Source: Macrococcoides canis (GTDB lineage: Bacteria; Bacillota; Bacilli; Staphylococcales; Staphylococcaceae). From it: 64,000 nt of DNA. The number at the start of each line of letters is the position of its first letter. Positions within the stretch are counted from its first letter, which is position 1. The notes beneath the pieces were generated by a model. It was not told the origin of the DNA, ran no database searches, and saw only the letters and a program-made list of their open reading frames with translations. A program made the position numbers and the translations under genes. This document shows, one piece after another, positions 9,060-22,182 of the stretch. Location of the stretch: assembly GCF_002119805.1 (NCBI RefSeq), contig NZ_CP021059.1:2046001-2110000 (forward strand), written 5' to 3'.

Positions 9060-9159
9060 CTGGAAAGTCCTCCTAAAGATTATATGCATTTCGAATACGT
9101 TAACTATATCAAAATTTTTCAAGTGATAGGTTACAGTAATATAAAAGATTAAGTGTTAT

Positions 9160-9176
9160 GTTACACTTCTATTACA
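9160..9176 (-). promoter_or_regulatory. WalR-type binding site
   Basis: Minus-strand TGTAATAGAAGTGTAAC, two TGTWAH half-sites separated by five bases, exactly the WalR (YycF) consensus. It lies about 100 bases before the start of the lytic-enzyme gene. WalKR is known to activate sceD-type autolysins. Confidence 0.75.
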
Positions 9177-9186
9177 ATTTGTAAGT

Positions 9187-9213
9187 AAAAAGATTTCGTT
9201 GTAAACGAAATCT
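9187..9213 (-). terminator. Terminator of the second lytic-enzyme gene
   Basis: Perfect stem AGATTTCGTT/AACGAAATCT with a three-base loop, and an A-run at 9187-9190 that is a T-run on the minus strand. Confidence 0.85.
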
Positions 9214-9226
9214 CTCTATCGATAAA

Positions 9227-10111
9227 TTAATATGCTGTTGACCACTGAGAAGCTCCAGCAGTTTGGTATAAAATTCTAGCACGTTTCCATTGTTCTTCAA
9301 CCGAAGCATTCGCTGGGTTACCTGTACCACCTACAGATGCCCATGTAGATGGTGAAAATTGGAATAATCCGTAATATCCAGCTGGATTAACAGCGCTCGG
9401 GTTACCACCTGATTCACGTTGTGCAATAACACGTAAATGTGCATCCATAGATGAGTTCCCAGCAGGTGCTGCTTGTTGTGCTGGTTGTTGTGGTGCAGGT
9501 TGCTGCACTACTTGTTGTACCGGCTTTTGGACTGGTTGTTGGACTGGTGCTTGGACTGGTTGTTGGACTGGCTGTTGGACTGGCTGTTGTGCTACTTGCT
9601 GTACCGGCTTTTGGACTGGTGCTTGGACTGCAGGTTTTGCTTGCTCAGGTGCTTTTACAACTGGTGCTTTTACAACTGGTGCTTGATATGCTACTGTCTG
9701 CTGTACAGTAACAGGCGTCTTTTGCGCAGCTGTTTGTGTTACAACTTGTCTTTGTTCCTCTTTATCAACAACAATGAGTTTACCTACTTTTAGGTCTTTA
9801 TTTGTTTTGATCTTGTTCCATTTCTTTAAATCCGCAACATTAGCATCAAACTTTTTAGCAATTTTCTCTAAAGTATCGCCTTTTTGGACTTCATATTTAC
9901 CTTTTACTAATACTTCTAGTTTTTGATTCGGTAAAATTAAATCTGACTCTAATTTGTTGATCTTTTTAATTCTTTCAACTGTTGTATCATATTTGTCAGC
10001 GATTGACCAAAGTGACTCTCCTTGAGTTACCGTATGTTCCTTTGCATCAGCTTGTGCTGTAATTCCTGTTGCTAAAATAGCCATTCCTGTAAGTGCAGTA
10101 AACTTTTTCAT
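9227..10111 (-). CDS. SceD-like secreted LysM transglycosylase
   Basis: A 294-residue exported peptidoglycan lytic enzyme. It has a signal peptide ending TAQADA, two LysM domains (HTVTQGESLWSIADKY; YEVQKGDTLEKIAKKF), and a low-complexity linker of about 90 residues built from QQPVQ/QAPVQ/QKPVQ blocks (residues about 150-225). The C-terminal domain contains AQRESGGNPSAVNPAGYYG, LFQFSPSTW and a TAGASQWSTAY end very like staphylococcal SceD. No Cys is present in the catalytic domain, unlike its neighbour. The ATG at 10111 follows GGAGG by 11 bases. It is likely a tandem paralogue of the adjacent gene. Confidence 0.88.
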   Translation of the reverse strand: MKKFTALTGMAILATGITAQADAKEHTVTQGESLWSIADKYDTTVERIKKINKLESDLILPNQKLEVLVKGKYEVQKGDTLEKIAKKFDANVADLKKWNKIKTNKDLKVGKLIVVDKEEQRQVVTQTAAQKTPVTVQQTVAYQAPVVKAPVVKAPEQAKPAVQAPVQKPVQQVAQQPVQQPVQQPVQAPVQQPVQKPVQQVVQQPAPQQPAQQAAPAGNSSMDAHLRVIAQRESGGNPSAVNPAGYYGLFQFSPSTWASVGGTGNPANASVEEQWKRARILYQTAGASQWSTAY

Positions 10112-10239
10112 TGTTATTGTTGCCTCCGATAATTTTCTAAATTTATATTGTTTGCATTTATTTGTCGTTTGTCTTTGTTTTGATTGATATAAATTTACCA
10201 CGTATTGTGATTTCTTTGGTTACAGAACGATGATTTATA

Positions 10240-10256
10240 ATTACAAATATATTACA
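10240..10256 (-). promoter_or_regulatory. WalR-type binding site
   Basis: Minus-strand TGTAATATATTTGTAAT matches TGTWAH-N5-TGTWAH perfectly. It lies about 130 bases before the sceD-like start. Confidence 0.75.
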
Positions 10257-10278
10257 AAAGCATATCAATTTAACATTT

Positions 10279-10318
10279 AACCCCACAATAGCGTTCAGCA
10301 CAGCGCTACTGCGGGGTT
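10279..10318 (-). terminator. Hairpin after ssb
   Basis: AACCCCACAATAGCG pairs with CGCTACTGCGGGGTT (13 of 15) around a ten-base loop. The minus-strand 3' flank (AAATGTT) is only weakly T-rich, so termination is probable but not certain. Confidence 0.6.
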
Positions 10319-10364
10319 ATGGGGTGTATTTGAATGAGATTTGAGTGTGAGTAATGAAATGATG

Positions 10365-11027
10365 TTAAAATGGCGTACTGGAGTCTGTTACATCTGAAAC
10401 AGATGCATCTTCTGATTGATTACTGTCTTCCTGAACTTCTTCCTCTGCGTCAGCTATGGCGTCTTTTTGTGCTTCATTGTTTGTTGCGACTTTAATAATC
10501 TCATCTGCCTGAGCAGCATATTCACTCGGTGTTTTTTCTTCTCCATCTTCTACACCGAAAAGTTTACTGTTCCATCTTTCTTCTGCAGTAGACTGAATAA
10601 GCTGCTCCGTACCTTTGACAATAAGATTCTGGGCCACCTTATCTTTAATTTCATCCGGCAAACTGTTCCACACAGCATCCGATCTTGATTCACTTTTTTC
10701 AGCTTTATTTCCTCCGATATTCGGCAGAAACTTAATATTCTCTACTAGAATTTCGGTAGAATAATGCGTTTTTCCATCTTTTTCGTAACGATTGCTATGA
10801 AACTGACCTGTTATGCATACAAAACTTCCTTTACTACAATACTTGCTAATATTTACAGCCGTCTTGTTAAATGCTTTGCACATCAAAAAGTCTGTCGAAC
10901 GCTCACCATTTTTAGAAATCCCTCGATCAACCGCTAACGAAAAAGTGGCAATGGTCGTATTATTAGCTGCTTGTCGTAACGATGGGTCTTTTACTAAGCG
11001 TCCTGCTACAATCGCTTTGTTTATCAC
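10365..11027 (-). CDS. ssb: Single-stranded DNA-binding protein, SsbB-like paralogue
   Basis: Binds single-stranded DNA. The N-terminal OB fold (1-105) begins INKAIVAGRLVKDPSLR and has TDFLMCKAFNKTAVNISKYC. A long acidic tail ends DVTDSSTPF, a variant of the usual DDxPF partner-binding tip that keeps Pro-Phe but lacks adjacent acids. The start is GTG, seven bases after AAGGAGG. It is divergent from a ywpF homologue, as ssbB (ywpH) is close to ywpF in Bacillus subtilis. It is therefore likely the accessory/competence SSB rather than the replicative one between the two S-protein genes. Confidence 0.88.
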   Translation of the reverse strand: MINKAIVAGRLVKDPSLRQAANNTTIATFSLAVDRGISKNGERSTDFLMCKAFNKTAVNISKYCSKGSFVCITGQFHSNRYEKDGKTHYSTEILVENIKFLPNIGGNKAEKSESRSDAVWNSLPDEIKDKVAQNLIVKGTEQLIQSTAEERWNSKLFGVEDGEEKTPSEYAAQADEIIKVATNNEAQKDAIADAEEEVQEDSNQSEDASVSDVTDSSTPF

Positions 11028-11187
11028 ATCTTCACCTCCTTCCCTCCTAAAATATAGAGGAAAAATTAAACTTTGAAAAATTGCAGTAATTTAAAAATTG
11101 CATCGAAATCTATATCATTTTTTAAAAATGGGGCAAAATACATTAAATAACCGCTTAAAATTAACGTCAATTTTTAAATATTGTAAT

Positions 11188-11215
11188 TTGAAAAATTTAT
11201 TGAAAGAATTATAAT
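11188..11215 (+). promoter_or_regulatory. Promoter of the ywpF-like gene
   Basis: TTGAAA (11188-11193), 16-base spacer, TATAAT (11210-11215), followed by GGAGGG at 11223-11228. The rest of the 11028-11234 gap is AT-rich with no further structure. Confidence 0.75.
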
Positions 11216-11234
11216 AGATAATGGAGGGATACAC

Positions 11235-11666
11235 ATGAAAACGTTTAAAGCAATTCGCTTTCAGCTCGTCGAAGATGAAGCAATCAAGGAATATATGCTG
11301 TATGATGGCGTTATAATTAACAAAGAGAATAGCGGTACAGGCTGGCTACTCGAAATATTGATAGATGAAATTCATCTGGAGACGATGGAAACGTATATGC
11401 ACAACGAAACGATTCTTGATACACGTATCGTTATTACGCGTGCCTCCAATGACCCCGCAATGTTCGAATCTACGATCAAAGACATTCAAAAGTTGAATGA
11501 TAAGATTTCAGTAATCTTTGAATGCCATATTTATACATTGAGACAGACTTATGCAGAAAAGTTATTAGAGCAACTCGTCAATGAAGGTTTATCTGGTCAG
11601 GCTCTAATCACTGCATTTAACAGAAAGATGCAGTCTAAACCGAAATTAAAAGATGAAAATGAATAA
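11235..11666 (+). CDS. YwpF-like protein
   Basis: A 143-residue soluble protein beginning MKTFKAIRFQLVEDEAIKEY. It matches the YwpF-like family of Firmicutes (from memory of family and position); function unknown. No membrane segment or catalytic motif is visible, and the C-terminus is basic and charged. It has its own promoter and GGAGGG ribosome binding site. It lies divergent from ssb and convergent with fabZ, the arrangement seen around ywpF/fabZ in relatives. Confidence 0.7.
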   Translation: MKTFKAIRFQLVEDEAIKEYMLYDGVIINKENSGTGWLLEILIDEIHLETMETYMHNETILDTRIVITRASNDPAMFESTIKDIQKLNDKISVIFECHIYTLRQTYAEKLLEQLVNEGLSGQALITAFNRKMQSKPKLKDENE

Positions 11667-11668
11667 AA

Positions 11669-11711
11669 TATACCTCCAGCGTGATGTTTTTGGCATCATT
11701 CTGGGGGTATT
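11669..11711. terminator. Bidirectional terminator between ywpF and fabZ
   Basis: ATACCTCCAG pairs with CTGGGGGTAT and the inner TGATG with CATCA, with a two-base mismatch between them. It sits between convergent genes, A-rich on the left and T-rich on the right. Confidence 0.75.
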
Positions 11712-11732
11712 TATTGATTTCTTCTATTCGTC

Positions 11733-12170
11733 CTACTTATCGATAATCGCAAAACTGATTTCACAGCTACAAGCGAGTTTATCTCCGACTTTCGCTGTGG
11801 CAGTACCTTTACCAATTGGTCCTTTCACACGTGTCATCTCAACGGATAACGTTAACGTGTCTCCAGGTGTGACTTGGGATTTAAAGCGGCACTTATCAAT
11901 TCCTGTAAACATAGCAAGCTTTCCTTGATTCTCTTCTAGTTTCAGCATTGCAACTGCACCGACTTGTGCCAGTGCTTCTACAATAAGTACACCAGGCATT
12001 ACGGCGTATTCAGGAAAATGTCCTTGAAAGAAAGGCTCATTACCACTTACTTGTTTAATTCCCGTACAACGTTTACCCTCTTCAAGTTCGATAATACGAT
12101 CGATTAATAAAAACGGATAACGATGCGGGATAATCTTCTTAATTTCATCATAAGTTAATAAAGTTTCCAT
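11733..12170 (-). CDS. fabZ: 3-hydroxyacyl-ACP dehydratase
   Basis: Dehydrates 3-hydroxyacyl-ACP in type II fatty acid synthesis. The 145-residue hot-dog fold protein carries [12 protein letters not shown] and the catalytic stretch [20 protein letters not shown], with His and Glu in their expected places. The ATG overlaps the stop of the preceding epuA-like gene by one base (TAATG). Confidence 0.97.
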   Translation of the reverse strand: METLLTYDEIKKIIPHRYPFLLIDRIIELEEGKRCTGIKQVSGNEPFFQGHFPEYAVMPGVLIVEALAQVGAVAMLKLEENQGKLAMFTGIDKCRFKSQVTPGDTLTLSVEMTRVKGPIGKGTATAKVGDKLACSCEISFAIIDK

Positions 12171-12400
12171 TAGCTGTCACTCCCAGTAAGTTCTTTAAGA
12201 TGCTGCCATGTAGAAGGTTTAAAGATATCAATCGGTGAATGCAGAATGCCATATCCAATCATCATTCCAACAATAAACAATACAATCATAAGTACGAATA
12301 TAATGAGTAATGTAATATAAATTGGAACAGTACGATGAACAACTTCTGTTTCGCCGATTTTGCTGACCTTTTGTTTAAAAATAGGCTGTTTAAACTTCAT
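12170..12400 (-). CDS. EpuA-type small membrane protein (annotated as RNA polymerase beta-associated)
   Basis: A 76-residue protein with a basic N-terminus, one membrane segment ([20 protein letters not shown]) and the conserved end [20 protein letters not shown]. This is the signature of the EpuA family, often labelled 'DNA-directed RNA polymerase subunit beta' in databases; that name is not evidence of a polymerase role. It lies between murA and fabZ, as in staphylococci, and is translationally coupled to fabZ. Confidence 0.75.
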   Translation of the reverse strand: MKFKQPIFKQKVSKIGETEVVHRTVPIYITLLIIFVLMIVLFIVGMMIGYGILHSPIDIFKPSTWQHLKELTGSDS

Positions 12401-12413
12401 ATTGCATACGCTC

Positions 12414-13697
12414 CTAGGCTTTGATTAGTTGTTTTGTATCACCTGTGCGTTCAATTTCTGCGCCAAGATTGCGAAGCTTCTTATGGAAATCAACATAGCC
12501 TCGGTCCAGGTGATGCAGTGCAGTTACTTTAGTATAGCCTTTTGCAATAAGTCCTGCAAGAACAAGTGCAGCACCACTTCGTAAATCTGTAGCAGCAACA
12601 TCTGCACCTTGTAATGTACTAGTACTAATATAAGCAAATCGTTTATCCACTTTAATTTGTGCATTCATTTTCTGGAACTCTGTCGCATGCATAAAGCGAT
12701 TTTCAAACACAGTCTCATTAACACTGCTATCACCTTCTAATGATAACATTAACGCCATCATCTGAGCCTGCATATCGGTTGGAAAGCCAGGGTGCGGCAT
12801 CGTCTTGATATCGATTGCTTTAAGGTTCTGACTCGCAGTCAGGTGAATACCTTTCGTATCAATCTCGATATGACATCCTGCTTCTTTCAGCTTTGCAATA
12901 AGCGCCTGCATATGCTCATAAATCGCACCTTCAACATATACATCTCCACGCGTGATTGCTGCAGCGACTAAGAATGTTCCCGCTTCAATACGGTCGGGAA
13001 TAATCTCGTGTTTTGCTCCTGTCAATGTCTCTACACCATTTACGGTAATCGTATCTGTGCCAGCACCTTGAACGTTTGCACCCATCTGGTTTAAGTAGTT
13101 CGCAAGATCCACAATCTCAGGTTCACGTGCAACATTTCCGATGACAGTCTTACCTTCTGCTAGAACTGCAGCCATTAATATATTTTGCGTCGCTCCGACA
13201 CTTGGAAAATCTAGATAAATATCGGCACCTTTCAGTCTGTCTTTAACAGTACCAATTAAATAACCATTCTTCTGTTCAATAACTGCTCCTAACGCTTCTA
13301 ATCCTTTAAGATGTAACTCAATAGGTCTCGAACCGATCGCACACCCTCCAGGCATCGCGACTTCCGCATAACCAAATCTTGCAAGCAGTGGCCCTAGTAC
13401 AAGTACACTGGCACGCATCTTACTTACAAATTCATATGCGGCTAGTGTTGAAAGGTCCCCACGCGCATCAACCACTACTTTATTTTGCTCGATATGCTTC
13501 TCTACTTTGGCGTTTAACCCTTCTAATACTGCTGAGATTGTATCCACATCAGATAGTGCGGGCACGTTTGTAAATTCACTAATACCTTCAGACGCTAACA
13601 ATGATGCTGTCATAATAGGTAATACAGCATTTTTTGCTCCTTCTACTTTTACACGCCCTGATAATCTATGTCCACCTTTTACTATAATCGTATCCAT
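12414..13697 (-). CDS. murA: UDP-N-acetylglucosamine 1-carboxyvinyltransferase (MurAA)
   Basis: First committed step of peptidoglycan synthesis: transfers enolpyruvate from PEP to UDP-GlcNAc. The 427-residue protein has the catalytic, fosfomycin-target Cys119 in [30 protein letters not shown] near the N-terminus and [15 protein letters not shown] near 300. GGAGG precedes the ATG. A second copy (murZ) lies near 33 kb, as usual in low-GC Gram-positives. Confidence 0.96.
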   Translation of the reverse strand: MDTIIVKGGHRLSGRVKVEGAKNAVLPIMTASLLASEGISEFTNVPALSDVDTISAVLEGLNAKVEKHIEQNKVVVDARGDLSTLAAYEFVSKMRASVLVLGPLLARFGYAEVAMPGGCAIGSRPIELHLKGLEALGAVIEQKNGYLIGTVKDRLKGADIYLDFPSVGATQNILMAAVLAEGKTVIGNVAREPEIVDLANYLNQMGANVQGAGTDTITVNGVETLTGAKHEIIPDRIEAGTFLVAAAITRGDVYVEGAIYEHMQALIAKLKEAGCHIEIDTKGIHLTASQNLKAIDIKTMPHPGFPTDMQAQMMALMLSLEGDSSVNETVFENRFMHATEFQKMNAQIKVDKRFAYISTSTLQGADVAATDLRSGAALVLAGLIAKGYTKVTALHHLDRGYVDFHKKLRNLGAEIERTGDTKQLIKA

Positions 13698-13772
13698 TAT
13701 TTCCTCCGAATTTCATAACTTAGCTATACAAGTATTTTATATCATTTACCCTATAATTACATTATTTATACA

Positions 13773-13994
13773 TTAAAATAATATAAATATCTGATTTGTA
13801 TATTTAATCAAGTCAATGAGAAAATTAGTGATAAGATAACTTAAAGACATGCTAAGGCCGATAAATAGCGTCTGTATCTCTTTTGTACGATTTGCTTTGA
13901 ACCACTGTTCTGTTCTTATTGCCTGCAAGCTATTAAATATTATCCCTGCAATCCCGATATACAGCACGATATATGTTAAAGCATAAACATTCAT
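13773..13994 (-). CDS. DUF1146 (YwzB-like) membrane protein
   Basis: A 73-residue protein with two membrane segments (about 5-25 and 45-65). It matches the DUF1146 family, whose gene lies between atpC and murA in Bacillus and staphylococci. Function unknown. AGGAG is seven bases before the ATG and lies directly after the atp terminator. Confidence 0.75.
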   Translation of the reverse strand: MNVYALTYIVLYIGIAGIIFNSLQAIRTEQWFKANRTKEIQTLFIGLSMSLSYLITNFLIDLIKYTNQIFILF

Positions 13995-14009
13995 AAATTT
14001 CTCCTATGT

Positions 14010-14042
14010 AAAAAAGGAGCAAGACAATTGTCTCACTCCTTT
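14010..14042 (-). terminator. Terminator of the atp operon
   Basis: AAAGGAG and CTCCTTT flank an inner AGACAATTGTCT palindrome. The minus strand continues into six T. Confidence 0.9.
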
Positions 14043-14047
14043 ATTTA

Positions 14048-14458
14048 TTATCTAAACTTCGCGACTTCAATACGGTTAATCGCGCGGTGCAATGCACGTT
14101 CTGCACGATGGAAATCAACTTGAGCTGCTTTATCTTCATTAAGACGTGCTTCTGCACGCTTTAATGACTCTTTTGCACGCTCAATATCAATTTCATCTGC
14201 TTGTTCTGCAGCTTGTACTAACACCGATACTTGTTGTGGACGAATTTCAGCAAATCCTTCAGTTACAGCAATGTAATCTTTATCATTGCCTGACTTCGTC
14301 ACACGAACAGCACCAATCTTAAGTGGTGCGACTGTAGGAATATGTCCAGCCATCACACCCATTTCACCTGACTCAGTCTGTAGAACAATTAATTCAGCTT
14401 CAGTTTCTGAGTATATTGATCCATTAGGAGTGACTATTTCAATTGCTAATTTGTTCAT
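14048..14458 (-). CDS. atpC: ATP synthase epsilon subunit
   Basis: Regulatory subunit of the F1 stalk. The 136-residue protein has an N-terminal beta sandwich (IEIVTPNGSIYSETEAE, GEMGVMAGHIPTVAPL) and a C-terminal helical hairpin rich in Ala, Arg and Glu (residues about 90-136). It is the last gene of atpIBEFHAGDC, with a terminator immediately downstream. Confidence 0.97.
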   Translation of the reverse strand: MNKLAIEIVTPNGSIYSETEAELIVLQTESGEMGVMAGHIPTVAPLKIGAVRVTKSGNDKDYIAVTEGFAEIRPQQVSVLVQAAEQADEIDIERAKESLKRAEARLNEDKAAQVDFHRAERALHRAINRIEVAKFR

Positions 14459-14476
14459 AGTTTCTTCCTCCTATGT

Positions 14477-16789
<2,313 letters not shown>

Positions 16790-16808
16790 TTATGATTAAT
16801 TTCCCGTT

Positions 16809-18320
<1,512 letters not shown>

Positions 18321-18342
18321 TTATGTCACTCCTCTTAAGAAA

Positions 18343-18876
18343 TTATTGTTTGTGAAACGATTTTTCAAGTTGTGTTAGTTCATTCGCAACAGAGCCATCA
18401 TAAACAGTCGTACCAATTGTTGCACGTATACCACCAATTAAAGTGCTATTTACTACGTTTTCAATTAATAACTTTTTGTAGCCTGTACGTTTAATGAACG
18501 CTTTTCCGATTTCATCAAGCTCTTCACTTGATAATGCATATACTGATTCAACTTTCATGTACTGCTGATTATTAAACTTGTTATAGTGTTCAGTATAATA
18601 GTCTGCAATTTCAGGTAATAGTGCAAGCTGCTGCTTATCTGCAAGTATGCTTAATAAGTTTTGCAATGGCTTGTCCACACCTTTAAATGTTGCCTGTACG
18701 AATGCATTTCTCTTCTCACTTGATACTTTAGGATCTTCAGCAAATAAAAAGAATGCTTTGTTTCCTGTTAAAGCTTTTTTAATTTCAGCAAGATCTTTAT
18801 GTACACTTTCATGTACACCTTGTGCTTGTGCTACTTCAAAAAGACTTTGTGCGTATTTATCCTGGACGATGGCCAT
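18343..18876 (-). CDS. atpH: ATP synthase delta subunit
   Basis: Peripheral-stalk subunit linking F1 to the b subunits. The 177-residue protein has a helical N-terminal domain (YAQSLFEVAQAQG) and the C-terminal signature LIENVVNSTLIGGIRATIGTT. Its ATG overlaps the atpF stop by one base (TAATG). Confidence 0.97.
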   Translation of the reverse strand: MAIVQDKYAQSLFEVAQAQGVHESVHKDLAEIKKALTGNKAFFLFAEDPKVSSEKRNAFVQATFKGVDKPLQNLLSILADKQQLALLPEIADYYTEHYNKFNNQQYMKVESVYALSSEELDEIGKAFIKRTGYKKLLIENVVNSTLIGGIRATIGTTVYDGSVANELTQLEKSFHKQ

Positions 18877-19394
18877 TATTTATCGCCTGCCTCTTCGATA
18901 AACTCTCTTACTAATTGTTTTTGATCTTGTGCATTGATTTCTTTGTTAATAACTTTTTGAGCAATTAATACAGATAATTCAGCCACACGATCATTGATGT
19001 CTGCAATTGCACGTTGTTTTTCGTTTTCGATTTCAACTTGTGCATCGCTTACAATTTTGTTTGCACGTGTGTTTGCTTCATGAATAATTTCTTCTTGCTG
19101 TGTTTTCGCTTGTTTCTTAGCATCTTCCATAATGATAGATACTTCTTGCTGTGTTTTCGCTAATAACGCTTTATTTTCTTCAGCGTAACGCTTAGCTTCT
19201 TCGTTTTGACGTTTCGCATTATCAAGGTCAGCTGTAATGCCTGCTTGACGCTCGTCCATAATGTTCTTTAATGGTCCCCATGCGAATTTGCTTAATAAGA
19301 ATAGTAATAGCGCAAATAATACTAATGTATATGCTGCTGTTCCCCACTGTACACCAGTGTGTTCAGCTGCTTGACCTAATAATAAGAAATCCAA
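18876..19394 (-). CDS. atpF: ATP synthase b subunit
   Basis: Membrane-anchored peripheral stalk. It has one membrane segment (TLVLFALLLFLLSKFAWGPL) and then a long charged coiled coil. An ATG 30 bases upstream opens a longer frame, but AAAGGAG with eight-base spacing points to a TTG start at 19394 (initiator then DFLLLGQAAEH). This gives 172 residues, close to the staphylococcal length. Automated annotation may pick the wrong start here. Confidence 0.95.
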   Translation of the reverse strand: MDFLLLGQAAEHTGVQWGTAAYTLVLFALLLFLLSKFAWGPLKNIMDERQAGITADLDNAKRQNEEAKRYAEENKALLAKTQQEVSIIMEDAKKQAKTQQEEIIHEANTRANKIVSDAQVEIENEKQRAIADINDRVAELSVLIAQKVINKEINAQDQKQLVREFIEEAGDK

Positions 19395-19477
19395 GTATAA
19401 CGCTCCTTTCATCGCACTTTTCATAAATGAATGGCGAAATCAGAACGACTTCGCCTTTAACGAGTTATATTTTATAA

Positions 19478-19732
<255 letters not shown>

Positions 19733-19737
19733 TTATA

Positions 19738-20484
<747 letters not shown>

Positions 20485-20838
20485 TTATTTTTTCAAACTG
20501 TTAACAGAATGTATGATAATCATAACATAAGTTAACATAAGACCGAGCGCAATTCCCAGTAAATTTATCATCTCCGGAAATCTTACCCAGAAGAGGCATG
20601 CCATGACCGCTATTAAAAAGCGAATCCCCATACCACTCGAAACATAGAGCGCATCACTATTGATTGCACGCAATAAATTGTGATGCCAGACAAAACTACT
20701 GATTGCCGAAGCAATTGTGCCGATGATCAATCCTAATATAAAGCTGTTTCTATAAAATATATATATAACAGCTAATAGAATAATCAGACATAAAAAATAC
20801 TTCAGATACAGCTTAAAAAATGTCTTAAATTCTGTCAT
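20485..20838 (-). CDS. atpI: ATP synthase protein AtpI
   Basis: A 117-residue protein with four membrane segments, at the first position of the atp operon. AtpI proteins assist c-ring assembly or Mg2+ supply. The sequence is divergent, as is usual for AtpI, and is recognised from size, topology and position more than motifs. The ribosome binding site AAGGAG is about 11 bases from the ATG. Confidence 0.85.
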   Translation of the reverse strand: MTEFKTFFKLYLKYFLCLIILLAVIYIFYRNSFILGLIIGTIASAISSFVWHHNLLRAINSDALYVSSGMGIRFLIAVMACLFWVRFPEMINLLGIALGLMLTYVMIIIHSVNSLKK

Positions 20839-20872
20839 ATCAGGATAAACTCCTTAGAAAAAGTTTTCACAT

Positions 20873-20892
20873 GAATGAAAACCGTTTCATTC
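20873..20892 (-). promoter_or_regulatory. 5' hairpin of the atp mRNA
   Basis: GAATGAAA and TTTCATTC form a perfect 8-bp stem around ACCG. It falls at about +1 of the promoter just upstream, so the transcript would begin with this stem. It may protect the 5' end. It also resembles a cre site with a disrupted central CG. Confidence 0.5.
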
Positions 20893-20899
20893 CTAATTT

Positions 20900-20928
20900 A
20901 TGATAATATAGCCCTAAAAGTGTGTCAA
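20900..20928 (-). promoter_or_regulatory. Promoter of the atp operon
   Basis: Minus-strand TTGACA (plus 20923-20928), 17-base spacer, TATCAT (plus 20900-20905). It is the best promoter in the 20839-21025 gap between mnaA and atpI. The remainder of the gap holds TGTGAA/TTCACA half-repeats without a clear full site. Confidence 0.8.
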
Positions 20929-21025
20929 TGCTATGTGAAAAAGTTGAAAATTAATATTTCACGAAATGTTCACATTTCAGACACATTTATACGTTTAATA
21001 AATAGTCAGACAATTGCAAACGGTA

Positions 21026-22168
21026 CTAGTTGCTTTCAACTTTAAATGGAGCCGGTTTTTCCTCTGTCAAGCCAAAATAAAATTTAATATGTTCACATAT
21101 ACGGCTTGATGTCTCACCATCACCATAAGGGTTGCTAGCTTTAGACATTGATTCATAAAGTGCAGCATCCGTCAGTAATGATTTCGTCATGTTGTAAATA
21201 TCTTCTTCTTCAATACCTGCAAGTTTCAGTGTGCCAGCTTTCACACCTTCAGGACGCTCAGTTGTATCACGTAACACAAGTACAGGTTTCCCAAGTGATG
21301 GCGCTTCTTCTTGAACGCCGCCTGAGTCCGTCAATATGAAATGGCTGCGACTTGCAAAGTTATGGAAATCGATAACATCTAAAGGTTCAATCAATTGAAT
21401 ACGCTCATGGTTGCTTAAGTGCTCTCCAGCAATTTCGCGTACTTTTGGATTTTTATGCATTGGGTATACAACTTCAATATCTTCAAATTCCTCTACGATT
21501 CTTCTGATCGCACTGAAGATGTTATGCATTGGCTGTCCAATGTTTTCTCTTCTATGAGCGGTTAATAAAATTACTTTGCGTTCACCTGCATTGTTCAATA
21601 TATCCGATGAATAGTCTGATTTTACAGTTGTTTTTAGTGCATCAATAGCTGTATTACCAGTAACTACGATGCGATCTTCTGGTTTATTTTCATTTCGCAA
21701 GTTCTGCGCTGCATCATCTGTCGGTGCAAAGTGAAGATCTGCAAGCGTTCCTGTCATTTGACGATTCATTTCTTCAGGGAATGGTGAATATTTCTGCCAA
21801 GTTCTAAGACCCGCTTCAACATGCCCGATAGCAACTTCGTTATAGAATGCTGCTAAACTTCCTGCAAATGTCGTCGTCGTATCTCCGTGAACTAATATCA
21901 TATCTGGACGTGCCTCTTGAATGACTTCTTCTAATCCAAGAATTACTCGGCTTGTAACTTCTGATAACGTTTGGCCCGCTTTCATAATATTCAAATCATA
22001 ATCCGGCGTAATACCGAATATATCTAGTACTTGATCCAGCATTTCACGATGTTGGGCAGTAACTACAACGATTGGTTCTAATTCTGGATCGTTCTTTAAT
22101 GCAAGTACTAAAGGTGCCATCTTAATCGCTTCTGGTCGTGTACCAAAGATTGTCATAATTTTCTTCAT
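21026..22168 (-). CDS. mnaA: UDP-N-acetylglucosamine 2-epimerase (non-hydrolysing)
   Basis: Interconverts UDP-GlcNAc and UDP-ManNAc, which feeds wall teichoic acid linkage-unit synthesis. The 380-residue GT-B fold shows MKKIMTIFGTRPEAIKMAPL, VHGDTTTTFAGSLAA, HVEAGLRT and TDSGGVQEEAPSLGKPVLVLR. It lies between upp and atpI, as in staphylococci. GGAG precedes the ATG. Confidence 0.96.
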   Translation of the reverse strand: MKKIMTIFGTRPEAIKMAPLVLALKNDPELEPIVVVTAQHREMLDQVLDIFGITPDYDLNIMKAGQTLSEVTSRVILGLEEVIQEARPDMILVHGDTTTTFAGSLAAFYNEVAIGHVEAGLRTWQKYSPFPEEMNRQMTGTLADLHFAPTDDAAQNLRNENKPEDRIVVTGNTAIDALKTTVKSDYSSDILNNAGERKVILLTAHRRENIGQPMHNIFSAIRRIVEEFEDIEVVYPMHKNPKVREIAGEHLSNHERIQLIEPLDVIDFHNFASRSHFILTDSGGVQEEAPSLGKPVLVLRDTTERPEGVKAGTLKLAGIEEEDIYNMTKSLLTDAALYESMSKASNPYGDGETSSRICEHIKFYFGLTEEKPAPFKVESN

Positions 22169-22182
22169 ATCAAGTCTCCTAA

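Noticed and set aside
9451-9793. Plus-strand open frames opposite the QQPVQ linker of the SceD-like gene
   Set aside because: Low-complexity antisense shadow of the Gln/Pro repeat, without start signals.
11045-11234. ComK-type AT boxes (AAAA-N5-TTTT) before ssb
   Set aside because: Only one near match in a very AT-rich stretch and no correctly spaced pair, so competence control cannot be supported from sequence.
20935-20985. Rex-like TGTGAA/TTCACA repeats upstream of the atp operon
   Set aside because: The half-sites have the wrong spacing and order for a Rex palindrome; no full site can be built.
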